Origin: Algoriphagus ornithinivorans
GTDB taxonomy: Bacteria; Bacteroidota; Bacteroidia; Cytophagales; Cyclobacteriaceae
Length of the DNA: 64,000 nucleotides
Direction of reading: 5' to 3'
NCBI RefSeq assembly: GCF_900115305.1
Contig: NZ_FOVW01000002.1
Location: forward strand, 1-64,000
The notes below the pieces were generated by a model, which was given only the letters and a program-made list of their open reading frames with translations, searched no databases and had not been told where the DNA came from. Of the stretch, positions 1 through 9,800 are shown piece by piece; within the stretch, counting starts at the first letter, position 1, and each line of letters opens with the position of its first letter. Both the position numbers and the translations under genes were made by a program.

Positions 1-323
1 GCCAGGTCAATCATCTTTTCTAAATAGTCAATCATGATCTGTTTCTGTCCAACAGTTCGTTCGAGCTCCTTGACCTTTTCTTCGAGTTCCTTTAACCGAT
101 GTGTCTGGCTGTCTTTCATCTCAACGATTCTGATATTTTTTTCATTGTAAGTGGAATACTTGTAAATCCAACGATAAATAAGAGCATTACAAACTCCGTA
201 ATGCTTTTGCATTTGAGGAACAGACATGACTCCTTTTTCGAAGTCGTCTACCAATTTACGTTTAAATTCTTCAGAAAATTTACGATGTGAATTGATCCTT
301 TTTCCCGTTTTTAGCATCTTCAT
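1..323 (-). CDS. IS3-family transposase OrfA, partial (runs off left edge)
   Basis: The minus strand reads open from an ATG at 323 (a second in-frame ATG is at 317) to the window edge without a stop. About 107 residues are visible. The N-terminal half has the pattern of an IS3-type OrfA DNA-binding domain: a basic start, then FSEEFKRKLVDDFEKG, a helix-turn-helix with a YRWIYKY recognition part. A heptad-rich segment (LKELEEKVKELERTVGQK) follows, which in this family is the leucine zipper used for multimerisation. OrfB, the DDE integrase, should lie beyond the left edge. OrfA in this family binds the element's ends and is often joined to OrfB by frameshifting. Family assignment is by motif; the exact IS group cannot be named. 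Confidence 0.8.
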   Translation of the reverse strand, partial: MKMLKTGKRINSHRKFSEEFKRKLVDDFEKGVMSVPQMQKHYGVCNALIYRWIYKYSTYNEKNIRIVEMKDSQTHRLKELEEKVKELERTVGQKQIMIDYLEKMIDL

Positions 324-352
324 TCTGATTTAAAAACGGTCAACCTATTTCA
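1..352 (-). mobile_element. Partial IS3-type insertion sequence with candidate terminal repeat
   Basis: The element contains the truncated OrfA and its short leader. A candidate terminal inverted repeat lies at 337-352 and reads TGAAATAGGTTGACCG on the minus strand, just upstream of the OrfA start and beginning with TG as many IS3 ends do. The matching end is outside the window, so the boundary is inferred from position only. Right after it the dispersed GAGAAGCGAGA repeat begins, so the element appears to abut or sit in that repeat. Confidence 0.5.
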
Positions 353-354
353 GG

Positions 355-530
355 GAATGACAGCGAGAGATTAGAGACGAGAAGCGAGAAGCGAGAGGCG
401 AGAGATTAGAATCGAGAACCAAGACGCGAGAGATTAGAGGTAAGAACCTAGACTTGAGATCGTTATCAATTAATCAGTTACTCAATTACTCAATTACTCA
501 ATTACACTATTACTCAAGTCTCATCGTTTT
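355..530. repeat. Dispersed intergenic repeat, copy cluster A
   Basis: This is low-complexity DNA in two blocks. At 362-445 there are degenerate repeats of GAGAAGCGAGAGGCGAGAG and GAGATTAGA. At about 467-515 there are tandem CTCAATTACT units. The same modules, in the opposite orientation, occur at 6.16-6.5 kb and 11.95-12.6 kb; the CTCAATTACT unit recurs at 15.8-16.1 kb. No reading frame is supported. The remaining 531-765 is AT-rich (a CATACTTTG motif near 730-740 resembles a TAnnTTTG promoter box with one base missing) and presumably carries the promoter of the next gene. Confidence 0.7.
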
Positions 531-765
531 GGTTAAGTCTTCCTGAGTTTTTGAAAACTAAATCCAAAGCCCTTATGTAAAGGCATGATTTTTGAAAAAA
601 TTTTATATTCAAAAATTTGAATTTAATCTTAGTTTAAACACCTGATATACATTAAATTATGTTTTTCATACTTTTCATCATATCAGGCCTTCCATTAATA
701 AATCATTAAAGGCAAGACTTTTGTAATTCATACTTTGTAATTTTAACCGATTAAACCAACCAATT

Positions 766-1923
766 ATGTTTTTTTTACTAGCCATACTCACAGCTTTTTC
801 GGTGGGATTTTTTGTCACACCGATTCTGATAAAGCTACTCCACAAAGCTCAAATAGGTGATCTGCCGGGTGGAAGGAAAATTCACAAGAAATTTATCCCT
901 TCCATGGGAGGAATTGCCTTCTTTTTAGCTGCATCTATCGCCATGTCCATTTGGGCTTGGCAGTTTCCACTTCCTGATATCCGCTATTTACTAGGTGCTA
1001 TTGCCCTGGTATTCTTTGTGGGCCTTCGGGATGATATGGTGGAACTGAAAGCCACCCATAAGATCATGGGCCAGCTGGTTGCTGTTCTGCTTGTAATTGT
1101 TGCCGCAGATATCCGAATCAAGGATCTACATGGATTTATGGGAGTAGGGGAGCTCAACTTGTATGTTTCATACGGATTCTCTGCTTTTGTAATCTTGGCC
1201 TTGACCAATGCGTTCAACCTGATCGATGGATTGGATGGCTTGGCCTCAACCATGGCGGTGATTGTTCTAAGTTCTCTTGGTGTTTGGTTCTATGTGCATG
1301 GGCTTGACAGCTTCGCCGTGCTTTGCTTTACTTTCTTGGGTGGAATTCTTTCCTTCTTGGTATATAATTGGCATCCTGCCAAAATCTTCATGGGTGATAC
1401 AGGTTCTCTAACACTTGGTTTTACAATGGGAGCTTTAATTATTGCCTTTATGGAATATAATGCGGCTTTGCCTGCTGGATCGGCTTGGAAGTTCGAACCT
1501 GTATTTTCATCAGGAATAGCGTTGATGATTTTTCCACTCTATGATATGGCACGTGTATTTACCCGTAGACTCATGCAGGGAAAAGGACCTATGACTCCGG
1601 ATAAAAGCCATGTACACCATTTCCTAATGAGATCTGGATTGAAGCATAATCATGTGGCTATGCTTCTTGGCTTCATTCAATTGGCTTTCGTGATATTGGT
1701 GGTCGCATTGAAAGATTATTCAGATCATTTGGTTTTACCACTGATTTCTGCCATTGCCCTCGGCCTCGGATATAGGCTGGATCAGGTGACAATTAAGTAT
1801 GTGAAAAAGAAGGTTCATGCAGAGCCAAGAGTGCTGGAAGTAAGGCCTCTTTCGCAGCAACAAAGAAGAAAAATCAAATTGGAAATGGAAGAAATTCAAG
1901 AATCCAAGATGAACCTAAATTAG
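766..1923 (+). CDS. wecA: WecA/MraY-like undecaprenyl-phosphate sugar-1-phosphate transferase
   Basis: A 385-residue polytopic membrane protein of the glycosyltransferase 4 / MraY-WecA family. It would transfer a HexNAc-1-phosphate (typically GlcNAc-1-P) from the UDP-sugar to undecaprenyl phosphate on the cytoplasmic face, starting surface polysaccharide or teichoic-type glycan synthesis. Visible motifs: DD at about residues 89-90 followed by MVELKATHK, NAFNLIDGLDGLA near 148-160, FMGDTGSLTLG near 208-218, and HVHHFLMRSG near 283. The last is the His-rich loop typical of WecA-type members rather than MraY. About ten hydrophobic segments run through the chain; the C-terminal 40 residues are charged and cytosolic. 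It ends in its own terminator, so it is probably a separate unit from the aminotransferase gene downstream. The exact sugar is not predictable. Confidence 0.85.
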   Translation: MFFLLAILTAFSVGFFVTPILIKLLHKAQIGDLPGGRKIHKKFIPSMGGIAFFLAASIAMSIWAWQFPLPDIRYLLGAIALVFFVGLRDDMVELKATHKIMGQLVAVLLVIVAADIRIKDLHGFMGVGELNLYVSYGFSAFVILALTNAFNLIDGLDGLASTMAVIVLSSLGVWFYVHGLDSFAVLCFTFLGGILSFLVYNWHPAKIFMGDTGSLTLGFTMGALIIAFMEYNAALPAGSAWKFEPVFSSGIALMIFPLYDMARVFTRRLMQGKGPMTPDKSHVHHFLMRSGLKHNHVAMLLGFIQLAFVILVVALKDYSDHLVLPLISAIALGLGYRLDQVTIKYVKKKVHAEPRVLEVRPLSQQQRRKIKLEMEEIQESKMNLN

Positions 1924-1946
1924 GTTTAGAGCCGTTCAAAGCTTAT

Positions 1947-1971
1947 AAATGCCCTTCGGGGCATTTTTTAT
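1947..1971 (+). terminator. Rho-independent terminator after the WecA-like gene
   Basis: The sequence AAATGCCC-TTCG-GGGCATTT forms a perfect stem with a TTCG tetraloop, and a T-rich tail follows. It lies 24 bases past the stop codon. Confidence 0.88.
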
Positions 1972-2052
1972 TTGAATAAATTTTATGTTTGGTTGGGTTT
2001 TTGATAGAATCTATTTAGTTTCCCATCGTAAACGGTATGGCGCACCCTCTAA

Positions 2053-3189
2053 ATGGCATTTCAGTTTAAACTTTCCGCTCCAATCTTTGGTGGAAATGAA
2101 CTTATTTACACCCAAGAAGCCATCAGTTCCGGGCAACTGGCAACTTCAGGCAGCTTTATCGATAAATTCGAAAGGAAACTTGGGCGAAAACTGAAAACTC
2201 ATCAAGCTGTAGCTCTTAACTCTGGAACCAGCTCTTTACATTTAGCCCTTGTTCTTTTAGGCGTAAAAGCAGGTGATGAAGTAATTTGCCAATCTTTTAC
2301 TTTTTGTGCCTCAGCTAATCCCATCATTTACTTAGGAGCAACTCCCATCTTTGTAGATAGTGAAAAGGAAACATGGAATATGTCGCCGGAACTATTAGAA
2401 GATGCCATTATGCATAGGATTGCTCATGGGAAAAAGCCCAAGGCAATCATCGTGGTACACCTCTTTGGAATGCCTGCTAAAATGCAGGAAATCATGGAAA
2501 TTGCTGGCAGATACAATATTCCGGTTTTGGAAGATGCTGCTGAGGCTGTGGGTAGTACAGTGAATGATCGCTTTTGTGGAACCATGGGAGATATCGGTGT
2601 ATACTCTTTCAACGGAAATAAAATTATCACTTCCGGTGGAGGAGGAGCATTAATCGCTAATGATAGTTCCTTGGTAGAAAAAGCAAGATACCTTTCAACT
2701 CAAGCACGAGAAGATCTTCCTTACTATCAGCACTTGGAAATAGGCTATAATTATAAAATGAATAATTTGGCTGCTGCGGTGGGCTTGGCTCAGTTGGAGC
2801 AGTTGGATCAATGGATTGACAGAAGGAGAGAGGTTAATGCTATTTACCGCGAACTCCTAGGTAGAATACCAGGTATAGTATTTCAGGATGAGCCTGAAGG
2901 CGTCACCTCCAATTATTGGTTGACTACAATTTTGATTGACGATAAAGTGACTGGCTTTACTAATGATAACCTGAGAGTTGCCTTAATGAAGAATGGAATA
3001 GAAACCAGATTTTTGTGGAAACCTTTGCACATGCAGCCTGTATTTAGAAATGTACAGTTTTTCGGGGGTGATATTTCCAAAAGTTTATTTCAAAAAGGAA
3101 TTTGTCTACCAAGTTCTGCTGATTTGACCTATGAGGATCAGGAAAAAATTGTAGGTATTGTAATCAAAGAATTAGCCAAAACATTCTGA
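2053..3189 (+). CDS. DegT/DnrJ/EryC1/StrS-family sugar aminotransferase (PglE-like)
   Basis: A 378-residue PLP-dependent aminotransferase of the DegT/DnrJ/EryC1/StrS family. Such enzymes transaminate 4-keto (or 3-keto) nucleotide sugars with glutamate as donor. The start LSAPIFGGNELIYTQEAI resembles the PglE/EpsN group. Further motifs are LNSGTSSLHLAL (phosphate cup), VLEDAAEAVGS, and FNGNKIIT with the expected PLP lysine at about residue 190, followed by a GGGG stretch. The next gene is a PglC-like phosphoglycosyltransferase only 4 bases away, and a PglF-like dehydratase follows, so the likely substrate is UDP-2-acetamido-2,6-dideoxy-4-keto-hexose, as in the UDP-bacillosamine route. No PglD-type acetyltransferase is seen between them. 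Substrate assignment rests on context. Confidence 0.85.
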   Translation: MAFQFKLSAPIFGGNELIYTQEAISSGQLATSGSFIDKFERKLGRKLKTHQAVALNSGTSSLHLALVLLGVKAGDEVICQSFTFCASANPIIYLGATPIFVDSEKETWNMSPELLEDAIMHRIAHGKKPKAIIVVHLFGMPAKMQEIMEIAGRYNIPVLEDAAEAVGSTVNDRFCGTMGDIGVYSFNGNKIITSGGGGALIANDSSLVEKARYLSTQAREDLPYYQHLEIGYNYKMNNLAAAVGLAQLEQLDQWIDRRREVNAIYRELLGRIPGIVFQDEPEGVTSNYWLTTILIDDKVTGFTNDNLRVALMKNGIETRFLWKPLHMQPVFRNVQFFGGDISKSLFQKGICLPSSADLTYEDQEKIVGIVIKELAKTF

Positions 3190-3193
3190 GTTT

Positions 3194-3826
3194 GTGAATT
3201 ATAGAAAAGTCGGTAAAAGACTGCTGGATCTATTGGTGGCAGGAACCCTTTTTTTATTGCTATCTCCTCTTTTTCTATTTCTCTATCTAGCCTTATTCTT
3301 TTATTTCCGGGGTAATCCAATTTTTAAACAAACCCGTCCCGGATTTCAAACCATTCCTTTTAGTATTCTAAAATTCAAGACCATGACGGATAAAAAAGAT
3401 TCGTCAGGAAACCTGTTGCCAGATTCGGAGCGGATTACCAAGTTTGGAAGAGTCATCCGGAAGTTTTCTCTGGATGAAATGCCTCAGCTGCTCAATGTAA
3501 TCAGAGGGGATATGAGTTTGGTAGGTCCAAGACCCTTATTGATGGAATACCTTCCGCTATACAATGAAGAGCAAATCAAAAGGCACTTAGTCAAGCCAGG
3601 AGTCAGTGGTTGGGCTCAGGTCAATGGTAGAAACACCATCTCTTGGGAGGAGAAATTTGAATTTGATACCTGGTATGTGGAAAATGTTAGCTTTCTGCTG
3701 GATTGTAAAATTCTACTTATCACCTTTTTTAATGTTTTGTTGGGGAAAGGAGTTTCCCAACAAGGGCATGTGAGCATGGGGAGATTTGAAGGAAATAAGC
3801 AGGAAAAGGTTCATCTTTCACAATAG
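3194..3826 (+). CDS. PglC-like bacterial sugar transferase (small monotopic phosphoglycosyltransferase)
   Basis: A 210-residue protein of the bacterial sugar transferase family (polyprenol phosphate phosphoglycosyltransferase, PglC/WcaJ core). It would move a sugar-1-phosphate from a UDP-sugar to undecaprenyl phosphate. It has one N-terminal hydrophobic re-entrant helix (residues 10-38), then KFKTM, the catalytic Asp-Glu pair at D94-E95 in SLDEMPQLLNV, GDMSLVGPRPLL, and KPGVSGWAQVNGR. Its length matches the minimal PglC form rather than long WbaP-type proteins. The start is GTG at 3194, 4 bases after the aminotransferase stop, which points to translational coupling. Together with the aminotransferase and the dehydratase downstream it suggests a diNAcBac- or QuiNAc4N-type first sugar. 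A second initiating transferase (WecA-like) lies just upstream. Confidence 0.87.
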   Translation: MNYRKVGKRLLDLLVAGTLFLLLSPLFLFLYLALFFYFRGNPIFKQTRPGFQTIPFSILKFKTMTDKKDSSGNLLPDSERITKFGRVIRKFSLDEMPQLLNVIRGDMSLVGPRPLLMEYLPLYNEEQIKRHLVKPGVSGWAQVNGRNTISWEEKFEFDTWYVENVSFLLDCKILLITFFNVLLGKGVSQQGHVSMGRFEGNKQEKVHLSQ

Positions 3827-4243
3827 AGTATGAAAATCTTGGTTTCAAAAAATATTTTTAGCTTTCTAATTTCATAATTCACACTTCCAACTTAGTCTTC
3901 CTGTGAATTAACAGATTATTCAAATAAATTTGTATATTTTCGAACAAAATATCAGAATACATTATTTAATACTTTCAAACCCGTTTTTAAACCTGTTGTA
4001 CTCCAAATTTTCCCACTTAAATAAGAATTACAAAAACTGTTTCCGCTTAAATCCAATTCCTTTGTTTTTATCGTATTTCAAAAATACCTAACATTCAATT
4101 GAAATAATTCAAAATAATATTGGATTGAACTGAAAAATACACAAGGATATTTGGTTTAGCAGGATAAAAAATCTTATTTTGCAAAGTCATAGAATTAGTG
4201 AGGCTTAACCTTTTAACCTTATCAATTTGAAACAATCTCTACT
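3827..4243. other. Intergenic, AT-rich; no gene seen
   Basis: This stretch of 417 bases has no supported reading frame or clear hairpin. It is very AT-rich and probably contains the promoter and leader of the dehydratase gene. A TTATTTTGC motif at about 4172-4180 is one base short of the TAnnTTTG box. Confidence 0.5.
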
Positions 4244-6154
4244 ATGAATTTTTTAACCAGGCTCAAAATCCTTCCTAGATGGATCATTGCCACGCTAGAT
4301 GCCCTTATTCTTTTCCACTGTGCTCTTTTCGGCTATTTGGTTAGATTCAATTTTGAATTAGCCTTAATCGAACAAAATGATGCTGTAGCTGGAAGTTTTA
4401 CCTTTATGATCGGTGGACTTTTGGTTATGCAAAATACCCGAAGCTACGAGGGAATTGTTAGACATACCGGTTTTAAGGATGGTTCCAATATCTTTAAAAC
4501 GGTTCTTATCAATTTTATTTTATTTCTCTTTCTTAATTTTTTCCATGGGAGTTTTCTGAATGACAGATTCCTACTTCCTACCTCTGTTTTGATTATTGCG
4601 AGTTTGTCCTCGCTCTTCATGCTTGTTTTCTATAGACTGCTTGTTAAAGAGCTGTTTGTCTATTTGAAAAACGGATTTATTGCCAAAGAACAAAGAAACG
4701 GAGTCATTTTTGGTGCCGGAGAGGCCGGTATTATTGCTCAGGATGCCATAAAGACGGATAGTAAATCCTATTTCAATACGGTTGCTTTTTTGGATGATGA
4801 CCCCAAAAAAGATGGCAAAAATATTTCTGGAACCAGAATCTTCCACGGGCTTTCTCAGTTGGAAAAATTGGTCAGTGCACATGGAGTCACTGAATTGATT
4901 ATTGCAGTTAGGGATCTTTCAGTTCAGCGGAAAAGAGAAATTATTGATGAATGCTTGAGGTTAAAGATTTCCGTTTCCATAGTTCCTCCTGTAGATCAAT
5001 GGATCAATGGTGGCTTAACTGCCGGTGCAATTCGTGAAATCAAAATTGAGGATCTTTTATCCAGAGATCAGATTCAATTGGATAATCCAAGAATCCATGA
5101 AGATTTGATAGACAAGGTTGTATTGGTAACTGGAGCTGCAGGTTCTATCGGTTCTGAACTTTGCCGACAAATATCTTATTATCAACCGAAACTTCTAATC
5201 ATGTTAGACATTGCTGAATCAGCTTTGTATGATGTGGAAAATGAGTTTAAGGAGTCTTATCCATCATGCCCGATTAAAATCATTTTGGGAGACGTGAGGA
5301 ATAAGAAGAAAATGAAGGAAGTCTTCAAAAACTTTAAGCCTCAGGTAGTATTTCATGCAGCGGCCTATAAGCATGTGCCGATGATGGAGAACTATCCGGA
5401 AGAAGCGATCCATTCCAATGTGATAGGTACCAAAGTTTTGGCAGATCTTTCTGTGTTGTCTCAGGTAGATAAGTTTGTATTTGTATCTACAGATAAGGCA
5501 GTAAACCCAACCAATGTGATGGGGGCGAGCAAAAGAGCTGCTGAAATGTATGTGCAGGCATTGAATGAATATTTGGAAGTCAATCATAAGAAGTATCATA
5601 CTAAATTCATTACCACCCGATTTGGAAACGTTTTGGGTTCTAATGGTTCAGTAATACCACTTTTCAAGAAGCAGATTTTGCACGGTGGCCCGATTACAGT
5701 TACCCATCCGGAAATCACTCGTTTCTTTATGACCATTCCTGAAGCTTGCCAATTGGTATTGGAGGCTGGGGTAATGGGACATGGAGGAGAGATCTATGTA
5801 TTTGACATGGGAGAGCCGGTGAAGATTCTGGATTTGGCGAAGAAAATGATTCAGCTTTCCGGTAAGAAAGTAGATGAGGACATCAGTATTGTATTTACAG
5901 GATTGAGAGAAGGGGAGAAGTTGTATGAAGAACTGTTGAATGATTTTGAAACAGTGAAGATTACCCATCATCCTAAGATTAAAATTGCCCAAGTGATGCC
6001 TGCTGCCTACCATAAGATAGATGGTCAGGTCGAGCTTTTCCAGGAGTTGATTTCTAAAAATTCAGAAAATGAATTAGTCTCTCACTTGAAGTCGATTGTA
6101 CCTGAATTTATTTCCAATTCCTCCAGATTTCAGGTATTGGATAGGATGAATTGA
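4244..6154 (+). CDS. Membrane-bound nucleotide-sugar 4,6-dehydratase (PglF/WbpM/CapD-like)
   Basis: A 636-residue protein with the PglF/WbpM layout. Four N-terminal membrane helices (about residues 10-140) are followed by a first Rossmann-like domain (GAGEAG near 157) and a C-terminal extended SDR domain. The SDR has VTGAAGSIGSE near 296-306 for NAD(P), then STDKAVNPTNVMGASK, with T416, D417, K418 and M426-xxx-K430. Met in place of the usual catalytic Tyr of YxxxK is characteristic of this family. The reaction is expected to be UDP-GlcNAc to UDP-2-acetamido-2,6-dideoxy-4-keto-hexose, the substrate of the aminotransferase at 2053. It is separated from pglC-like by 417 bases, so it may have its own promoter. 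Family confidence is high; the stereochemical class is not determined. Confidence 0.88.
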   Translation: MNFLTRLKILPRWIIATLDALILFHCALFGYLVRFNFELALIEQNDAVAGSFTFMIGGLLVMQNTRSYEGIVRHTGFKDGSNIFKTVLINFILFLFLNFFHGSFLNDRFLLPTSVLIIASLSSLFMLVFYRLLVKELFVYLKNGFIAKEQRNGVIFGAGEAGIIAQDAIKTDSKSYFNTVAFLDDDPKKDGKNISGTRIFHGLSQLEKLVSAHGVTELIIAVRDLSVQRKREIIDECLRLKISVSIVPPVDQWINGGLTAGAIREIKIEDLLSRDQIQLDNPRIHEDLIDKVVLVTGAAGSIGSELCRQISYYQPKLLIMLDIAESALYDVENEFKESYPSCPIKIILGDVRNKKKMKEVFKNFKPQVVFHAAAYKHVPMMENYPEEAIHSNVIGTKVLADLSVLSQVDKFVFVSTDKAVNPTNVMGASKRAAEMYVQALNEYLEVNHKKYHTKFITTRFGNVLGSNGSVIPLFKKQILHGGPITVTHPEITRFFMTIPEACQLVLEAGVMGHGGEIYVFDMGEPVKILDLAKKMIQLSGKKVDEDISIVFTGLREGEKLYEELLNDFETVKITHHPKIKIAQVMPAAYHKIDGQVELFQELISKNSENELVSHLKSIVPEFISNSSRFQVLDRMN

Positions 6155-6159
6155 TTATT

Positions 6160-6515
6160 TGAAAGTGTAACTGTGTAATTGAGTAATCGATTAATCGAGT
6201 TTCCTCACACTTTAAATTCTCGTCTCTCGCTTCTCGTTTCTCGTCTCTCATCATCGTAAATGTGAAATTTATCTCTGTTCTCAGGTCGAAGCAGAACTTC
6301 AATATTCAACATTCATCATTCGATGTTCGATATTTTTTTGGAAGTGTAACTGTGCAATTGAGTAATCGATTAATCAAGTTTCGTCTGACTTTAAATCCTC
6401 TTCTCTCGCCTCTCATCGCCGTAAATCTCAAATTTCCCTCTGTTCTCAGGTCGAAATAGAACTCTCCAATTCTACATTTCTCATTCGCCGTTCGATATGT
6501 AATCGAGTAACTGTG
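6160..6515 (+). repeat. Dispersed intergenic repeat, cluster B (two tandem copies)
   Basis: Two copies of a roughly 180-base composite unit begin at about 6160 and 6341. The order in each is GAAGTGTAACTGTG, then AATTGAGTAATCGATTAATC, then a TTCTCG/TCTCGC run, then CATCGTAAATSTSAAATTT, CTCTGTTCTCAGGTCGAA, and finally ATTCAACATTCATCATTCG plus ATGTTCGATATT. The last module can pair imperfectly (ATATTCAACAT with ATGTTCGATAT). The copies differ by many substitutions, so they are old or fast-diverging. No coding potential is supported. Confidence 0.75.
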
Positions 6516-6830
6516 CTTAATCCATTATGCATCAGGCAGGGTCGCGCAAGCTTCGGTCTTCGGTTGCCTATGCTGAGCGAGGTCGAAGTATCTAATCGGT
6601 CAAACAAAGAAAATATGTTAAGCGGCAAGATTGCAGATAGCCAGATAATTTAATATCCTGATAAAATTCTGTTATTTCCCATATTTTATCTTGGAATTAG
6701 TTAAAATTGAAAAGCACCTATTACTAAAAATAAGGAGACCTAATGCTAACCGTTCCTAGTATTTTTGGTAAATTGGAAAATACGATTTTGAGAAACCCTA
6801 ACCCATCTTTGAAAAATCCTAACCCATCAC
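6516..6830. other. Intergenic leader before the multi-PAS kinase
   Basis: No gene is seen. The stretch carries a remnant with AAGCTTCGGTCTTCGG and GCTGAGCGAGGTCGAAG, a module also found in inverted form at about 49.0 kb. It also has a possible promoter box TATTTTTG at 6760-6767 (TAnnTTTG), 64 bases before the kinase start. Two near-direct repeats of CCTAACCCATC lie at about 6800-6830. Confidence 0.45.
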
Positions 6831-9800
6831 ATGAATTTTAGCGTTTTTGACTATTGCTCAGACCTTTGTTGGGTAGTAAATGATAAGCTCGAGATAGTTT
6901 ATGCTAATCCTTCATATTCAAGTTTAATTGAAAATTTTACGGGAAATGTTTTGAAGAAAGGGGACTCTATTTTCATTCCGGAATTTGGAGAGGAATACTT
7001 AAGTAAATGGAGTTTTATTTATGAAAAAGTGTTTTCAGGTCAATTAAAGGAGGTTGAAGAGTCATTTGTAGATCCCAGTACTGGAAAGAAGATTTTTGGA
7101 ATAATTAAGTTTGACTTGATTACGGACCAAAAAAGTTTAGGTAATCTGGCTTTTTGCAGGAACACTGATGTGACCAATTTTGTAGCACTTAGAAAAGAAG
7201 AGAAGAAACTTTTTGAAGCTTCGCTAGATGTTATCTGTTCTATTGATAGTAATGGAAACTTTGTGAAAGTTAATGCCGCATCCAAAGATTTATGGGGTTA
7301 TGAGCCTGAGGAGTTGGAGGGAACTCCTTATGCTGATTTGATTTATCCGGAGGATATTGAAAAAACCTCAAAGGTGGCTGAAGAGATATTATCTGGTAAA
7401 AAGATCACCACTTTTGAAAATCGCTACATAAGAAAAGATGGGAAAATAGCCTATAATTTTTGGTCGGCTCGCTGGGACGAGCAAGACCAAATGATGTACT
7501 GCGTAGCTCGGGATGGAAGGGAGAAGATTGAAAATGAATTGTTAATTCACCAGAATGAATTAAGGTTTAAAGCTTTGGTTCAAGAAGGTTCTGATTTAAT
7601 AGCCATCCTCGATCAAGAGGGGAATTATAAGTATGTGAGTCCTACGAGTAGCTCAATTTTGGGAATAGAACCCCATGAATTTGAAAATAGAAATGCATTT
7701 GAATTTATCCATCCTGAGGATAAAGAAAGAACAATGGGTTTTCTAAATAGAATCTTTGAGGAGCAAAGAGTTCAGGTCGATCCCTTTAGATTTCAGAATA
7801 ATAATGGTGAGTGGAGATGGATTGAAACCATATTAACCAATATGTTGGATAACCAGGTGGTTAAGGGAATAGTAGCAAATTCAAGGGATATCACGGAGAA
7901 GGTTATAGAAGAACAGAGGTTAAAACTTTTGGAGAATGCCATCAATAATACAAATGATGCTATTTTGATAACCGAAGCTGAACCTATGGAGGAGCCTGGG
8001 CCTAAAATAGTTTATGCCAATCAGGCTTTTTTGGATGCTTCGGAATACACTTTAGAGGAAATTATTGGTCAAAATCCCAGGATTCTCCAAGGCCCCAAAT
8101 CGGATTTTGAAGGTTTGGCAGAGTTTGGTCAAAAAATTAGGAACTGGAAACCTGCAGAGGTCACAACAGTCAATTACACTAAGTATGGCAAGGAATTTTG
8201 GGTGAATTTTTCAGTAAGCCCAGTAGCAAATCATACTGGAATGTTTACGCATTGGGTCTCTATCCAAAAGGATGTAACAGAAAAGAAAAATATAGAACTC
8301 AAGAAAGAACTAGATTCAAGGATCAATAAAATATTTAGAGATAAGAAGTCTTTAAAAACAGCTTTAAATGGAGTCTGTGAAGAATTGATTGAATTTTTAG
8401 AATTAGAATATACCGAATTCTGGCTTCCTACTGTTTCAGGTGATAAGCTAAGACGGATTGCGAATTGTTTCGGTAGCAAGTCTGGAGAAATTTTTTGGAA
8501 AGAAAGTAAAGTCTACGAGCAATTCAACCCTAATGAGGGCTTACCTGGAGAAGTTTGGAAAAAGCAGAAGCCCATTTCTTGGAAAAATATATCTAAGGAT
8601 GAAAGATTCATTAGGCGCAAAGAAGCCGAAAAATCAGGTATAAACTCTATGGCAGGTATTCCAATATTTCATAAAGGTGAAATATCAGGAGTTTTACTTT
8701 TTGGAGCTGAAAAGCCAATTTCTGAGTTGGAAGCAATTTTTCCTGTCCTCAATTCACTGCAGGGATCCTTAGGGATAGACTTAGACAAGAAAAAGCTGGA
8801 GAACGAGGTGAACCTCACGTTTCAATCAGCTCCAGACTTAATTGCTTTATTGGATCTATCTGGAAATTTTTTAAAAATAAATACAACTGGTTCAAGATTT
8901 TTGAATGCTTTAGAAGATGAGATTAGAGGAAGGAATTTGAATGATTTTTCTAGCATATCGGAGCCCGATTTCTTTGTTTCGTCTGTCAAGAATAAAGACA
9001 ATTTCAAATTTAAAACGAGACAGGTTTTAAGTGACAAAACAATCAAGTGGCTTAGTTGGAGTTGCGAGGTGCAGCACGAAGAGGGACTTGTTTTTGCGAC
9101 TGCTAAAGATATTACTTCAGAAAAACAGATGGCTGAATTATTAAATGAGGCATCTGCTGTTTCTCGAGTTGGGGGCTGGGAGGTGGATTTGATGTCCAAT
9201 AAGATTTATTGGTCAAAAATGGTTCATGAAATCCATGAAACAAACCCTGATACTTACGTTCCTGAGTTGGAAGCTGTTATAAATTTTTATAGATCTGATT
9301 TTCGGGATTTGGTCAAAGAAAAAGTGGATAGGGCTATTCAATTTGGAGAGCCTTTCGATTTTGAAGCCATTTTGGTCACTGCCGAACAAAACGAAATTTG
9401 GGTTCGCTCCAGAGGCCAAGTGGAATTTGTTGACAAAAGTTGTGTTAGAATATATGGAAGCTTTCAGGATATACACGAAAGAAAACTCTTGGAATTAAGA
9501 ATTTCGGAGGTTTTAGCCAGTATCTCTGATGCTTTTTATGCGGTAGATTCTAATTGGAACTTTATTTACTTCAATAAAGAAGCGGAGAATCTTTTGGCTA
9601 GAAAGAGCGAGGAGGTGATGGGCAAAAATATTTGGAAGGAATTTCCGGCGGCGAAAGGTACCCAACTTGAAGAAATCTATTTGTCTGTAGTTAATCAAAA
9701 TGAGAGCAAAAGCTTTGAATATTTTTATCCCGGAAATAATTGCTGGTATGAAATAAATGCTTACCCTTCTAATGGCGGTCTTTCAGTTTATTTTAAAAAT

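Noticed and set aside
99..290. 63-codon plus-strand open frame at the left edge
   Set aside because: It is the antisense shadow of the IS3 OrfA frame on the minus strand.
6262..6459. Short open frames in the 6.2-6.6 kb and 12.5 kb gaps (for example 6262-6459, 6446-6628, 12469-12672)
   Set aside because: They run across dispersed repeats and have composition typical of them, not of genes.
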